The notes: generated by a model from the letters alone, not told the origin. Positions 34,282 to 43,681 are shown, numbered from the stretch's first letter. The stretch is DNA of 64,000 bases from Sphingomonas cannabina (GCF_021391395.1 NZ_CP090059.1:2899001-2963000), one strand, 5' to 3'. Made by a program: numbers and translations.

Positions 34282-34623
34282 CGGCGTCGACGGATCGGCC
34301 AGCCGCGATCTCGCGCTGCCCTGATCCGCACGATCTTATCGAGTTCGTTCCCGGGAAAATCCTTTGGACCGGCAAGGCCGACCTATTGGGAACGGTGACC
34401 GCTGAAGCCGCGCGCCTGTATATCGCAGACACCGCTGCCGGTTTCCTTTCCGACCCGCGCGCGGATGGTCAAGGGTTTCGAGGACCGACCATGACGAACG
34501 TCTGAGCGGGCGGCCGATCGTCATTCGACCATCCTGCATGCCCAAACGGCCGCCGGTATATTGCAAACGACTCTTACTTGCAGCTAAGGCCCCGCGTCAT
34601 TCGCACGAAGGGGACTCTATTCC
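34282..34623. other. Intergenic stretch upstream of the siderophore receptor
   Basis: No gene is supported. An open frame ending TMTNV at 34505 has no convincing start. The right part holds the Fur-box-like site and must contain the promoter of the TonB-dependent receptor. Confidence 0.45.
34561..34583. promoter_or_regulatory. Fur-box-like operator of the siderophore receptor gene
   Basis: TTGCAAACGACTCTTACTTGCAG is close to the alphaproteobacterial iron box, in which TTGCAA-type ends flank a GATTCTCAT-type centre; here 12 of the outer positions form the dyad TTGCAA...TTGCA. It lies 40 bases before the receptor ATG, as expected for repression by iron-loaded Fur. Confidence 0.65.
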
Positions 34624-36735
34624 ATGGCAAAGCACCGCACCGGCCGAACCGCGGGTCGGGCGTTTTCCTGCGCTCTCGTTCTCGCAAGCGTTCCGGCCTA
34701 TGCCGCGGATGCCTCGTCGGAAGGTGCCGACACGCCCCAGCAGCAGGACATCGTCGTCACCGGGACGCTGGACAAGCAGGGCTATGTTCCGACCAGCACC
34801 GGTGCGGCAAAGGTCCCGATCGCGTTGAAGGATCTGCCGCAGTCGGTGTCGGTCGTGCCGGCCGCGGTGCTCCAGGATCAGCGCGCGCTCTCGCTCCAGG
34901 ACGCGCTCAAGAACGTGCCCGGCGTCGGCTTCTCCCACGGCGACGGCCAGCGCGATCAGGTGACGATCCGCGGCTTCACCGCCATCGCCGACCAGTTCGT
35001 CGACGGCTTCCGCGACGACGGCCTCTATTTCCGCGACCTCTCCAACGTGGAGCGGATCGAGGTCGTCAAGGGGCCGGCGGCGGTCCTCTATGGCCGTGGC
35101 TCGTCGGGCGGCCTCATCAACCGCGTCACCAAGAAGCCCGACGTGGACATCGCCTCCGCCGCCGTTTCGGCCGGGTCGTTCGACACATATCGCGGCGAAC
35201 TAGACATCGGCCAGTTCGATGAACGCTCGGGCGTGGGCTTCCGCCTGACCGGCGCCTATGAGGATGACGACAGCTTCCGCAGCCAGCAGTTCCTCAAACG
35301 GGTCGCGCTGGCGCCGTCGCTCGTGCTCGGCCAGGGCAAGGACACGACCCTGTTGGTCCAGGCAGACTATCTGCTGGACCGGCGGCTCACCGACTTCGGT
35401 ATTCCCGCAATCAACGGGCGTCCGGTCGATGTCCCGCGGTCGACCTATTACGGCGCGGCCAATGCGCGCGACGCCGACGTCAGCCGGTCGGAGGTGCTGT
35501 CGCAGTCGATCACGCTGGTGCATCGCTTTTCCGACAGCCTGAGCTTCCGCAACGGCTTCCGCCATTATCGCTTCACGCTCGACCGCCACAACACCAACGC
35601 GACCGGGGTGAACGCCGCGGCCGGCACCGTGACGCTCAGCCACGGCGGCATCGCACGCGACGAGGACGGCTGGTCGAACCAGTCCGAACTCACGCAGAAG
35701 CTGGACCTCGCCGGAACGCACCACACGTTGCTCTACGGCTTCGAGATCGCCCGGCAGGTCAAGGATGCGAAGACGTTGCAATCGCGCGTCGTCGCGGTCA
35801 CCGACATCCTCGATCCGGTCCTGCCGACCGTCAACAACGCCGCTTTCACGCAGCTCAGCGCCAGCACGCTGTCGACCTTCGACACGCGCGGCCTCTACGT
35901 CCAGGACCTGATCGACTTCGGCCATGGCATCAAGGCAATGTTGGGCCTGCGCCACGACTGGTTCATCCAGAAGACGGATCAGCGCCTGCCCGGCCAGCCG
36001 GACCTCGAGCGCACCGACCGCAAGTTCTCGCCTCGCGCCGGCCTGATCTTCCAGCCGGACGACAACCAGTCCTATTATGCGTCGTGGAGCCGCAGCTTTC
36101 AGCCATCCGCCGAGACGTTCGCGCTCGCCGCCAACAACGCCGATATCGCGCCCGAGCAGACGACCAACAAGGAAGTCGGCGCGAAATACTCGCTGCTGGA
36201 CCAGCATCTCTCGATCCAGGTTGCCGGCTTCGTCCTGCGGCGCACCGGCATCAAGGGCACCGATCCGGCCACCAACACCATCGTTCCGATCGGCACGCAG
36301 CGCACACGCGGGGTGGAGCTGTCGGCGGCGCTCGACCTGCCGTCAGGGCTGCGCGTGATCGCCGGCTATTCCTACCTCGACACGCGTGTGACGGCGTCAG
36401 CCACACCAACCTTCATCGGCAAGCGCGCGACGATCACCCCAAGGAACCAGGCCAATCTCTTCGTCACCAAGACCATCCTCAAGGATTACGGTGTCGGCGC
36501 GGGTGCGAACTACGTCGGCGACCGCTGGGCCGATCCCCAGAACACGACGGTGCTGCCGCATTATTTCACCGCCGACGCGATGGCCTGGGCCAATCTTGGC
36601 CCGGCGCGGTTCCAGATCAACGCCTATAACCTATTCGACAAGCACTACATCGTGTCGGGTCATGGCACGTCCGCGCTGCTCAACCTGCCAGGCGCACCTC
36701 GGACGATCCTCGGGACGGTGCGTTTTGCCATGTAG
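34624..36735 (+). CDS. TonB-dependent siderophore receptor
   Basis: A 703-aa outer-membrane receptor of the FhuA/FiuA branch. A signal peptide ends PAYAAD (about 28); a TonB-box-like DIVVTGT follows near residue 42. The plug has IALKDLPQSVSVVPAAVL, LKNVPGVGF and VERIEVVKGPAAVLYGRGSSGG, the hallmark of siderophore receptors. The barrel ends with Phe-Ala-Met (VRFAM). It should take up a ferric siderophore using TonB energy. The iron-box-like site in front supports iron control. No biosynthesis or reductase genes are adjacent. Confidence 0.92.
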   Translation: MAKHRTGRTAGRAFSCALVLASVPAYAADASSEGADTPQQQDIVVTGTLDKQGYVPTSTGAAKVPIALKDLPQSVSVVPAAVLQDQRALSLQDALKNVPGVGFSHGDGQRDQVTIRGFTAIADQFVDGFRDDGLYFRDLSNVERIEVVKGPAAVLYGRGSSGGLINRVTKKPDVDIASAAVSAGSFDTYRGELDIGQFDERSGVGFRLTGAYEDDDSFRSQQFLKRVALAPSLVLGQGKDTTLLVQADYLLDRRLTDFGIPAINGRPVDVPRSTYYGAANARDADVSRSEVLSQSITLVHRFSDSLSFRNGFRHYRFTLDRHNTNATGVNAAAGTVTLSHGGIARDEDGWSNQSELTQKLDLAGTHHTLLYGFEIARQVKDAKTLQSRVVAVTDILDPVLPTVNNAAFTQLSASTLSTFDTRGLYVQDLIDFGHGIKAMLGLRHDWFIQKTDQRLPGQPDLERTDRKFSPRAGLIFQPDDNQSYYASWSRSFQPSAETFALAANNADIAPEQTTNKEVGAKYSLLDQHLSIQVAGFVLRRTGIKGTDPATNTIVPIGTQRTRGVELSAALDLPSGLRVIAGYSYLDTRVTASATPTFIGKRATITPRNQANLFVTKTILKDYGVGAGANYVGDRWADPQNTTVLPHYFTADAMAWANLGPARFQINAYNLFDKHYIVSGHGTSALLNLPGAPRTILGTVRFAM

Positions 36736-36788
36736 GACAAAGGACGAGCCCCCATTGCCATAGCTCGACAGCAGCCCGGCTTGGAAAT

Positions 36789-36833
36789 GAGACCTACCGT
36801 ATATGAAAGCATATTTCATATACGGTAGGTCTC
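36789..36833. repeat. Perfect 20-bp inverted repeat in front of the fucosidase gene
   Basis: The left arm (36789-36808, GAGACCTACCGTATATGAAA) and the right arm (36814-36833) are exact reverse complements, separated by five bases (GCATA). The right end is 34 bases before the fucosidase ATG. No T-run follows, so a simple terminator is unlikely. It may be an operator, or an mRNA hairpin in the leader. Confidence 0.9.
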
Positions 36834-36867
36834 GACTATGCTTGGCCAGCTAGACAGGAGGAGGGGC

Positions 36868-38556
36868 ATGGGCATCACGCGCAGGCAAGCAGTTGGCGGC
36901 GTGCTCGCCGCGGGGGCTATGGCGGGTGTGTCGAAGACGGCGTCGGCCGCCTGCGGTGTCGCCACCGCGCCGGCAGGACGTGCCGCCCGGGTCGCCCTGC
37001 CCCGCGCCTTCACGCCCGATTGGGCATCGTTGACGGCCGGCTACACCGTCCCCGACTGGTTCCGCGATGCCAAGTTCGGCATCTGGGCGCATTGGGACGC
37101 GCAATGCGTGCCGGCCGCGGGCGACTGGTATGCGCGCAACATGTATGTCCAGGGGCATCCCGCCTACGAACATCACCTCCGGCACTATGGCCATCCGGCC
37201 GACGTCGGCTTCATGGAGATCCAGAACCAGTGGAAGGCCGAACGCTGGGACCCGGCGCGGCTGCTCGATCTCTACCAGCGCGCCGGCGCGAAATATTTCA
37301 TGGCGCTCGCCAACCACCACGACAATTTCGACTGCTATGCGTCGACCTATCATCCCTGGAATTCGACCCGCGTGGGGCCGAAGAAGGACATCGTCGGCAC
37401 CTGGGAGAAGCTGGCGCGCGAGCGCGGGCTGCGCTTCGGCGTCTCCAACCATTCCGCTCATGCCTGGCACTGGAACCAGGCGGCCTATGGCTATGATCCC
37501 GAGGGGCCCCGGCGCGGGCAGCGCTACGACGCGTTCCGCCTGACCAAGGCGGACGGCCGCGGCAAATGGTGGGACGGGCTCGACCCGCAGCAACTCTACA
37601 CCGGGCGCGGCGCGTACATGCCCGACGGCGTCACCACCATCGCCGAGGCGAAGGCTTGGCACGAGGCCAACGACGGGCTGTGGAGCGAAGGCGTACCGGA
37701 TCGGCCCGAGTTCGTGCGCAGCTGGTTCCTGCGCTGCCGCGAGCTGATCGACCGGTACCGGCCCGACCTCGTCTATTTCGACAATTTCGACCTGCCGCTC
37801 GAACAGGCGGGGCTCGACGTCACCGCCCATTTCTACAACCAGAGCATGCGCTGGAATGGCGGCCGGCTCGAAGCGGTGGTGACCGCCAAAGGCACCCCGC
37901 CGCAGCGGCGGATGGGCATCGTCGACGACGTCGAGCGCGGCGGCAAGACCTATATCGAGACCTATCCCTGGCAGACCGACACCTGCATCGGCGACTGGCA
38001 TTACAGCCGCAAGGTCTATGAAGAGGACGGCTACAAGTCGGCGCAGACCGTGATCCACACCCTTTGCGACGTCGTGTCGAAGAACGGCAATCTGATGCTC
38101 AGCATCCCCATACGTGGCGACGGCACCATCGACGACAAGGAGGAGCGGATCCTCGAAGGGCTTGCCGCCTGGATGCAGCCCTATGGCGATGCGATCTACG
38201 GCAGCCGTCCCTGGCGCCTCCACGGCGAAGGGCCGGCGGGCGGCGGCGGCGGCAATTTCTCCGAAGGCGGCCCGAAGTCGCGCTTCGGCGCCAGGGACGT
38301 GCGCTATGTCGTCAAGGACGGCAATCTCCACGCACTGGTGCTCGGCTGGCCCGAGGACGGGATCGCACGGATGGAGCTGCTCGGCGCCGGTAATCCCGTC
38401 GGTCGGGGCGAAGTCGCCCGCGTGACGCTGCCGGGCGATGCCAGTCCCCTGCCCTTCACGCGCAAGCAAGGCGCGCTCGAGGTGCGCCTGCCGGATGCGC
38501 GCCGTAACGAGATCGGCATCGCGCTGGTGATCAGTGGCCCCGGCCTCGCGGCCTGA
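36868..38556 (+). CDS. Alpha-L-fucosidase, GH29, Tat-exported
   Basis: A 562-aa enzyme. AGGAGGAGG stands just before the ATG at 36868; an ATG at 36838 is possible but has no ribosome site. The N-terminus GITRRQAVGGVLAAGAMAG is a twin-arginine signal. GH29 landmarks: WFRDAKFGIWAHWDAQCVP, AKYFMALANHHDNFDCY with the conserved HHDxF, and LVYFDNFDLPLE with the nucleophile Asp305. It releases terminal L-fucose (or a related 6-deoxy sugar) in the periplasm. It converges on the TonB/GH39 operon, whose dehydratase acts on a 6-deoxy or related sugar acid, so they may share a substrate. Confidence 0.92.
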   Translation: MGITRRQAVGGVLAAGAMAGVSKTASAACGVATAPAGRAARVALPRAFTPDWASLTAGYTVPDWFRDAKFGIWAHWDAQCVPAAGDWYARNMYVQGHPAYEHHLRHYGHPADVGFMEIQNQWKAERWDPARLLDLYQRAGAKYFMALANHHDNFDCYASTYHPWNSTRVGPKKDIVGTWEKLARERGLRFGVSNHSAHAWHWNQAAYGYDPEGPRRGQRYDAFRLTKADGRGKWWDGLDPQQLYTGRGAYMPDGVTTIAEAKAWHEANDGLWSEGVPDRPEFVRSWFLRCRELIDRYRPDLVYFDNFDLPLEQAGLDVTAHFYNQSMRWNGGRLEAVVTAKGTPPQRRMGIVDDVERGGKTYIETYPWQTDTCIGDWHYSRKVYEEDGYKSAQTVIHTLCDVVSKNGNLMLSIPIRGDGTIDDKEERILEGLAAWMQPYGDAIYGSRPWRLHGEGPAGGGGGNFSEGGPKSRFGARDVRYVVKDGNLHALVLGWPEDGIARMELLGAGNPVGRGEVARVTLPGDASPLPFTRKQGALEVRLPDARRNEIGIALVISGPGLAA

Positions 38557-38669
38557 GAAACCCGACGGGCCGCTGTCGACCCGGCGACAGTCATCTCCCC
38601 CGACGGAACAGCCGGTCCGCCCTTATCGATTGCGGTGAGCCGCCGAGCGCATCAACGCCAGGGCCTCAT

Positions 38670-39542
38670 TCACGTCCTCCGGAGCGGCTCCACGATCGCG
38701 GCGATATCTCGATGCCCTTCCCCTGCGGCATCCGCCTCCAGGAACCGCTGCCGTGCGGCCTCCGCGATGGAGGACCGGATGCCGGCAGAGGCCATGGTCT
38801 GCGCGGCATAGCCCAAGTCCTTGGCCATCAACGGCACAAGGAAATGAGGGGCATAGTCGCGGTCGAGCATCCGGCGGCCAACCGCCTTCACCATCGGACT
38901 GGCCGGCGCGCCGTCGGTCAGAATGGACATGGCCTGTTCGACATCCAGCCCTCGCTTCTCGAACAAGGCAACCGCCTCGGCCAAGGAGGCCGCCTGGACT
39001 CCGCAGAGATAATTGTTCGCCAACTTGACGGTCGCCGCGCTGCCGACCGGTCCCAGATGGACGAGCGCGCTGCCCATCGCGTCGAAGACGCCGCGCGCCG
39101 CGGCGACGACATCGGCCTCCCCACCGACGAGGAACCGGAGCGCGCCCTGCGCTGCCTGGTCGCGGCTGCCGGTCACCGGCGCCTCGAGAAAGCGGACGCC
39201 GCGCGCGGATGCCGCCTGCGCGAGGTCCGCGATCCAGGCGCCGGTCAGGGTGCTGGATTCGATCGCGATCGCACCCGGTGCCATCGCCGCCAGTGCCCCA
39301 CCCTCGCCCATCCAGACCGCGCGCGAGACGCTGTCGTCGGCAAGCATGGCGACGACGATTGCGGCATCCGCCACCGCCTCGGCCGGCGTGGCGGCGGCGC
39401 GTGCGCCGGCCTGCGTCAAGGGTGCCGCCTTTCCTGGACTGCGGTTCCACACCGTAACGTCGAAGCCGGCCGCCAGCAGCTGCCGCGCCATACCCGAGCC
39501 CATGATGCCCAGGCCCAGGACCGCTATTTTTTCCTTGGTCAT
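38670..39542 (-). CDS. NAD(P)-dependent beta-hydroxyacid dehydrogenase (HIBADH/GarR family)
   Basis: A 290-aa enzyme. The Rossmann motif VLGLGIMGSGMARQLLAAG (7-25), the substrate-binding FLEAPVTGSRDQA (118-130) and the catalytic Lys region GSAATVKLANNYL (K near 172) are typical of 3-hydroxyisobutyrate and tartronate-semialdehyde dehydrogenases. It is the last gene of the glycan operon and overlaps the dehydratase stop (ATGA). A role in the oxidation or reduction of a small hydroxy-acid produced from the sugar acid is likely. Confidence 0.9.
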   Translation of the reverse strand: MTKEKIAVLGLGIMGSGMARQLLAAGFDVTVWNRSPGKAAPLTQAGARAAATPAEAVADAAIVVAMLADDSVSRAVWMGEGGALAAMAPGAIAIESSTLTGAWIADLAQAASARGVRFLEAPVTGSRDQAAQGALRFLVGGEADVVAAARGVFDAMGSALVHLGPVGSAATVKLANNYLCGVQAASLAEAVALFEKRGLDVEQAMSILTDGAPASPMVKAVGRRMLDRDYAPHFLVPLMAKDLGYAAQTMASAGIRSSIAEAARQRFLEADAAGEGHRDIAAIVEPLRRT

Positions 39543-40717
39543 CCGATCACCTTGAAACGCGAGAGGGCGGCTTCGTCGATCTCGAGGCCCAGGCCCGGCA
39601 GATCATCGTCCAGATCGATGTGGCCGTCCACCGCCTGCGGCTCGCCCTTGAAGATATACCAGAACAGCTCGTTGCCGACCTCCACGTCGACCATCGGGAA
39701 ATATTCCGCGATCGGCGAATTCAGGCTGGCCATCACGACGTGGTAATTGTGCATCTGCCCGGCGTGAGGGACAACGGGGATGGAATAGGCCTCGGCCAGC
39801 GCCTGGATCTTGCGTGCGGCGGTGATGCCGCCCACCCGGTTGGTGTCGAACTGGAAATAGTCGAGCGCCTTCGCCTCGATCATCTGGCGGAAGCCGTAGC
39901 TGGTGAACTCGTGCTCGCCCGCCGCGATCGGCGTGGTGCCGAAGCGGCGCAGCTCATGATAGCCGTTGATGTCGTCGGGGATGATCGCCTCTTCGAGCCA
40001 GCGGAGATTATACGGCTCGATGAGGCGCATCATCCGCTTCGCATAGTCGAGGCTCCAGCCCATATAGGCATCGGCCATGACGTCGATCTCGTCGCCCACG
40101 GCGTCCCGCACGGTGCGGATCAGCTCGACGTTGCGGGCCATGCCCTCCGCGCCGTCGACCGGCCCCCAGCCGAAACGCAGCTTCATCGCCTTGTAGCCCT
40201 GGGTCTTGTAGCGGACGGCCTCCTCGGCCAGCGCATCGAGCGGGATCGAATAGAGGCGGCTGGCGTAGACGGGGATCTTCGCCTTGGTCCGGCCGCCCAG
40301 CAGGCGATAGCAGGGCTGTTTCGCCGCCTTGCCCATCAGGTCCCAGATGGCGATGTCGAGCGCGGAGATGGCGACCATCGCCACGCCCTTGCGCCCGAAG
40401 GCCATCGTCTTGCGGTACATGTGCTGCCACAGGAACTCGCTGTCCCACGGGTTCTGCCCGATCAGCAGCGGAGCGAGGTGAAGGTCGATCAGCTGCTTCG
40501 TCACCAGCGGGGCGAGCGCCGCGTTGCCGATGCCGACAAGGCCCTGGTCGGTGAAGATCTCCACGATCAGCCAGCCATGGAAGGTGAAGGTCCCCATCGT
40601 CTCGCGCGTCAGCAGCGGCGAGACGAGATCCATCGGATTGGTGCAGAAATGCGGCGGCAACGGCACGGTATCGCCTTCCCACTGGACGACGCGCGTACGG
40701 ATCTCGGTGATCTTCAA
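39539..40717 (-). CDS. Enolase-superfamily sugar-acid dehydratase, L-rhamnonate dehydratase-like
   Basis: A 392-aa mandelate-racemase-type protein. The start is TTG at 40717 (TTGA overlap with the MFS stop), with AAGG seven bases before it. The N-terminal capping domain has PLPPHFCTNPMDL; the barrel shows the metal ligands Asp (MADAYMGW), Glu (LRWLEEAIIPDD) and Glu (AAGEHEFTSYGF), and the base His in PVVPHAGQMHNYH. This pattern (YNLRWLEE..., GEHE, VVPHAGQ..HH/YH, SPIAEYFP) is that of RhmD-type dehydratases, which turn L-rhamnonate and related acids into 2-keto-3-deoxy acids. Exact substrate is not certain. Confidence 0.85.
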   Translation of the reverse strand: MKITEIRTRVVQWEGDTVPLPPHFCTNPMDLVSPLLTRETMGTFTFHGWLIVEIFTDQGLVGIGNAALAPLVTKQLIDLHLAPLLIGQNPWDSEFLWQHMYRKTMAFGRKGVAMVAISALDIAIWDLMGKAAKQPCYRLLGGRTKAKIPVYASRLYSIPLDALAEEAVRYKTQGYKAMKLRFGWGPVDGAEGMARNVELIRTVRDAVGDEIDVMADAYMGWSLDYAKRMMRLIEPYNLRWLEEAIIPDDINGYHELRRFGTTPIAAGEHEFTSYGFRQMIEAKALDYFQFDTNRVGGITAARKIQALAEAYSIPVVPHAGQMHNYHVVMASLNSPIAEYFPMVDVEVGNELFWYIFKGEPQAVDGHIDLDDDLPGLGLEIDEAALSRFKVIG

Positions 40718-41985
40718 GGCAGGACCTTTCCGGTGAAATCGAGTTGCGAAATGCGAGGAATGGCAAGGCAGATGAGCGCGAAGGCGGCGACGTGCAGGCT
40801 GGCGGCGACGACCAGCACCGGCGCATAGCCAAGCCCGATGTCGAGCGCCCATCCCGCCGCCTGCCCCATGACGATGCCGCCGAACGCGCCGCCCAGGCCG
40901 ACCAGCCCGGCCAGGCGGCCCAAGGCACTGCGCGGCACGAGATCGGTCGGCAGCGTCATGACGAGGGTGGACCAGCTCTGCTGGCCGAAGAAGGCGAGGC
41001 TGAAGATGGCGATCACTGCCGCGACGGAAGCGGTGGCGGGCGCCAGCATCACCCAGGGCATGCAGGCGGCGCTGAGCCCCAGCGCGATCTTGCGCGCGGC
41101 GTCGACCGACCAGCCGGAGGAGAGCAGACGGCTGGACAGCCAGCCGCCGCACAGGCTGCCCACGCCCGAGGCCGCATAGGGTATCCAGCCGATCGTCGCC
41201 GCCTGCTTCAGGTCGAAGCCATGGGCCTCGAACAGATATTTGGGCAGCCAGAAGAGATAGAAATACCAAGCGCCGTCGCTCAGGAACTTGGCGCCGACGA
41301 TGCCTCGCACCTCGCGGCGCGATAGAAGCGAAGCGACCGTCGGCCCCGGCCCGTCGGTCGGGCCGTCACCCGCGTCCTCTCCCGGCGGCGTGCGATAGGT
41401 CAGGAACCACCAGAGCGCCCAGGCGAGGCCAAGGCCCCCGGTGATGAAGAAGACCCACCGCCAGCTCGCCAGGTCGAACCAATGGCCATAGGCCAGGATG
41501 CCGGCGATCAGCGGCGGCGCGGCCACGGCACCCAGCGCCGTCCCGGCATTAACCAGCCCCATCGCGGCCGACCGATGCCGCGGCGCGAACCATTCGGCGA
41601 TGGCGCGGGTCGCGGCCGGGAAGCCCCCGCCCTCCCCCACGCCCAGCGCCAGACGGCTGACGACCAGCGCCGCGATACCGCCCGCCAGGCCGTGGCTGGC
41701 GCAGGCGAGCGACCAGAAGATCATGATCGCCAGGAAACCGGCCCGCGTCCCCACCCGGTCCAGCAGCCAGCCGCCCCCCAGGTACATGAGGCCATAGGTC
41801 GCGAGGAACGCGGAATCGAGGAGCGCTTTCGTCTGGTTGCCGATCGGGATGTCGGCCTCGATATGCTTGATCGCCCAGGGCAGGGTCTGGCGGTCGAGGT
41901 AGCTGATGGCGATGGCGACGGTGATCATCGCCGCGATCGCCCAGCGCCCCGCGTGCAGCCGCTCTCCTGCCTCGTTCCGCGTCAT
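40714..41985 (-). CDS. MFS transporter, ACS (sugar-acid) type
   Basis: A 423-aa carrier with twelve membrane segments. TM1 carries AIAISYLDRQTLPWAIK, the loop has GGWLLDRVGTRAGF, and VGEGGGFPAATRAIAEWF is the classical hexuronate/galactonate carrier motif. It is expected to import a sugar acid or oligosaccharide acid through the inner membrane. It lies 16 bases after the GH39 gene and overlaps the dehydratase start. A second carrier of the same class lies at 9.7-11.0 kb. Confidence 0.9.
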   Translation of the reverse strand: MTRNEAGERLHAGRWAIAAMITVAIAISYLDRQTLPWAIKHIEADIPIGNQTKALLDSAFLATYGLMYLGGGWLLDRVGTRAGFLAIMIFWSLACASHGLAGGIAALVVSRLALGVGEGGGFPAATRAIAEWFAPRHRSAAMGLVNAGTALGAVAAPPLIAGILAYGHWFDLASWRWVFFITGGLGLAWALWWFLTYRTPPGEDAGDGPTDGPGPTVASLLSRREVRGIVGAKFLSDGAWYFYLFWLPKYLFEAHGFDLKQAATIGWIPYAASGVGSLCGGWLSSRLLSSGWSVDAARKIALGLSAACMPWVMLAPATASVAAVIAIFSLAFFGQQSWSTLVMTLPTDLVPRSALGRLAGLVGLGGAFGGIVMGQAAGWALDIGLGYAPVLVVAASLHVAAFALICLAIPRISQLDFTGKVLP

Positions 41986-42001
41986 CGCGCCGCGTATCCG
42001 C

Positions 42002-43681
42002 TTACTTCGCGTCGAGCATCAGCAGGGCGACGCCCTGACGCGGCAGGCGCAGATCTACCGTCGCTGCCCCCCGCGCGCCGCCGGTCACGGCGACATCCTC
42101 CGCCTGCATGCGCGACGCGGCTTCGAGCTGCGCATATTGATCCTGGTTGGGCGATTGGGGCGACCCCATCTTCTTCCAGGCGGTGAAGGCGTTGGCATGG
42201 TCGCCGTCGACACGCCACAGCGTCGCGGCGGCGGGTACGGCCTTGAGGCCCTTCAGGTTGATCCTCACGCGTGCGTCCGGCCCCGCGACATCGTCGTCAT
42301 GATAGTGCCAGAGCAGCAGCGCGACCTTGCCGTCCGCCGTGCGCGTGGCGATCGACCCAATGTCCGCCTCGCCCTGAATGCCGTTCGCCATCGCCTGATC
42401 GAGCGGAATCTGGGCGTCATTGGTGGTCGCGAGCTTCGTTTCGCCCAGCCGGGCGAACATGCGGAAGACATTGAGCACCGGCAAGTCCACACCGTTGGTG
42501 GACAGTTGGCGATAGCCCGCGAACCATGGCTGATCCTCGAACTCGAAGGACCAGGATAGGACACCTTCCAGATTGACCTTCCGCCGCTCCGCCAGTTCCC
42601 AGATGCGCGCGAAGCTGGCCGCGGTGTAGCTCGAATACATGGTGCCGTTGCGATAGGCGTTCTGCGGTCCCGGACAGGCGGCGCAGCCCTCCGGGTCGCT
42701 TTCGCCGATGACTACCGGCTTGGTCGCCAGCGACGGGATCGACAGCACCTTGGTGAAGCCGCGATCCGCCTCCTGCAAATGGGTGGCGATCCCCATGCGA
42801 ACATGGCCGTCGACGAAGACAGGCCTGCCCTTGGCGTGGAAAGACAGGAAGTCCGTGGGCGTGCCGGTCCGGCCCGTCGCATAGTTTTTCCCAGACGACA
42901 CATGTTTCAGGAAGCCGTCCATGAAGGCGCCGCCCGCCCCGGCGACGTCCGGTCCTCCGACCCGTGCGGTCGGCAGCGCACGACGCACCGCATCGACCGC
43001 ATAGTCATGCATCTTGTAGAATTCCTCCGGCGTCCCCTTCCAGTAGGACGATCCGTTAGGTTCGTTCCAGACCTCGAAATACCACCGTTCGACCTCGGCC
43101 CGGCCATAGCGCTCGATATTGTGGAGCGTCCATTGATAGACGAGCTCGCCCCACTTGGCGTAATCCTTCGGCGGATAGTTCCAGCCGCCCTCGATCAGAT
43201 TATAGGAAAAGCCCGGTCGCCAGCTATGCTGATAGGGCGTCCCGGCCGGCGCGCTCGACATGGCCTCCGGCATGAAGCCGATCTGCAGATAGGGCCGCAC
43301 TCCGCGCGCAAGGTAGGTGTCGATGATGCCGTCCAGCACCCTCCAGTCGTAGACCGGCTTGCCGTCCTTCGTTTCCGTATAGGCGTTGCTGCTGCCCCAT
43401 TTGAACGCGGGGGTGCCGTCGCCGCTGCTCAACAGATTATGAGCACGAAAGAAGACCTCGCCCTTCTTCAACTCCCCCAGTTCGACCAGCAATTTGCGGC
43501 CGTCCTTCATCGTCGCATAGTTCGGCTCGTCCGCGCCGAAGAAGCGCCAGACGGGCGGCAGCTCGCCTGCCGGCTTGCTCGCGTCCACGCTGATCGCGAC
43601 CTGTCGTTCCTCTTGCGCCTGCGCCATCTGCGGCAGCGCCATCAGCGCCGACAAGGAGGCGATCACCCGCGAAATCATCAT
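42002..43681 (-). CDS. Glycoside hydrolase family 39 (beta-xylosidase/alpha-L-iduronidase-like)
   Basis: A 559-aa exported enzyme; the start at 43681 has AGAGG seven bases upstream and a signal peptide ends at AQAQ (about 23). The (beta/alpha)8 barrel of clan GH-A is shown by the acid/base Glu207 in YFEVWNEPNG and the nucleophile Glu327 in VVIGESDPEG. A C-terminal beta domain follows (about 440-559). GH39 contains beta-xylosidases and alpha-L-iduronidases; the residue released here is unknown. It lies 32 bases after the TonB receptor and would process what that receptor imports. Confidence 0.88.
   Translation of the reverse strand: MMISRVIASLSALMALPQMAQAQEERQVAISVDASKPAGELPPVWRFFGADEPNYATMKDGRKLLVELGELKKGEVFFRAHNLLSSGDGTPAFKWGSSNAYTETKDGKPVYDWRVLDGIIDTYLARGVRPYLQIGFMPEAMSSAPAGTPYQHSWRPGFSYNLIEGGWNYPPKDYAKWGELVYQWTLHNIERYGRAEVERWYFEVWNEPNGSSYWKGTPEEFYKMHDYAVDAVRRALPTARVGGPDVAGAGGAFMDGFLKHVSSGKNYATGRTGTPTDFLSFHAKGRPVFVDGHVRMGIATHLQEADRGFTKVLSIPSLATKPVVIGESDPEGCAACPGPQNAYRNGTMYSSYTAASFARIWELAERRKVNLEGVLSWSFEFEDQPWFAGYRQLSTNGVDLPVLNVFRMFARLGETKLATTNDAQIPLDQAMANGIQGEADIGSIATRTADGKVALLLWHYHDDDVAGPDARVRINLKGLKAVPAAATLWRVDGDHANAFTAWKKMGSPQSPNQDQYAQLEAASRMQAEDVAVTGGARGAATVDLRLPRQGVALLMLDAK

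Noticed and set aside
34244..34505. Frames downstream of the 85-aa small gene (minus 62 aa; plus ending TMTNV)
   Set aside because: Neither has a usable start or a domain; the stretch is better read as the upstream region of the siderophore receptor.
36789..36833. Palindrome as terminator of the siderophore receptor gene
   Set aside because: It lies 54 bases after the stop, its sequence is A/T-mixed rather than GC-rich, and no T-run follows; a role for the fucosidase gene is more likely.
38573..38590. Hairpin CTGTCG-N6-CGACAG after the fucosidase as a terminator
   Set aside because: Six base pairs without a T-run is too weak to claim.
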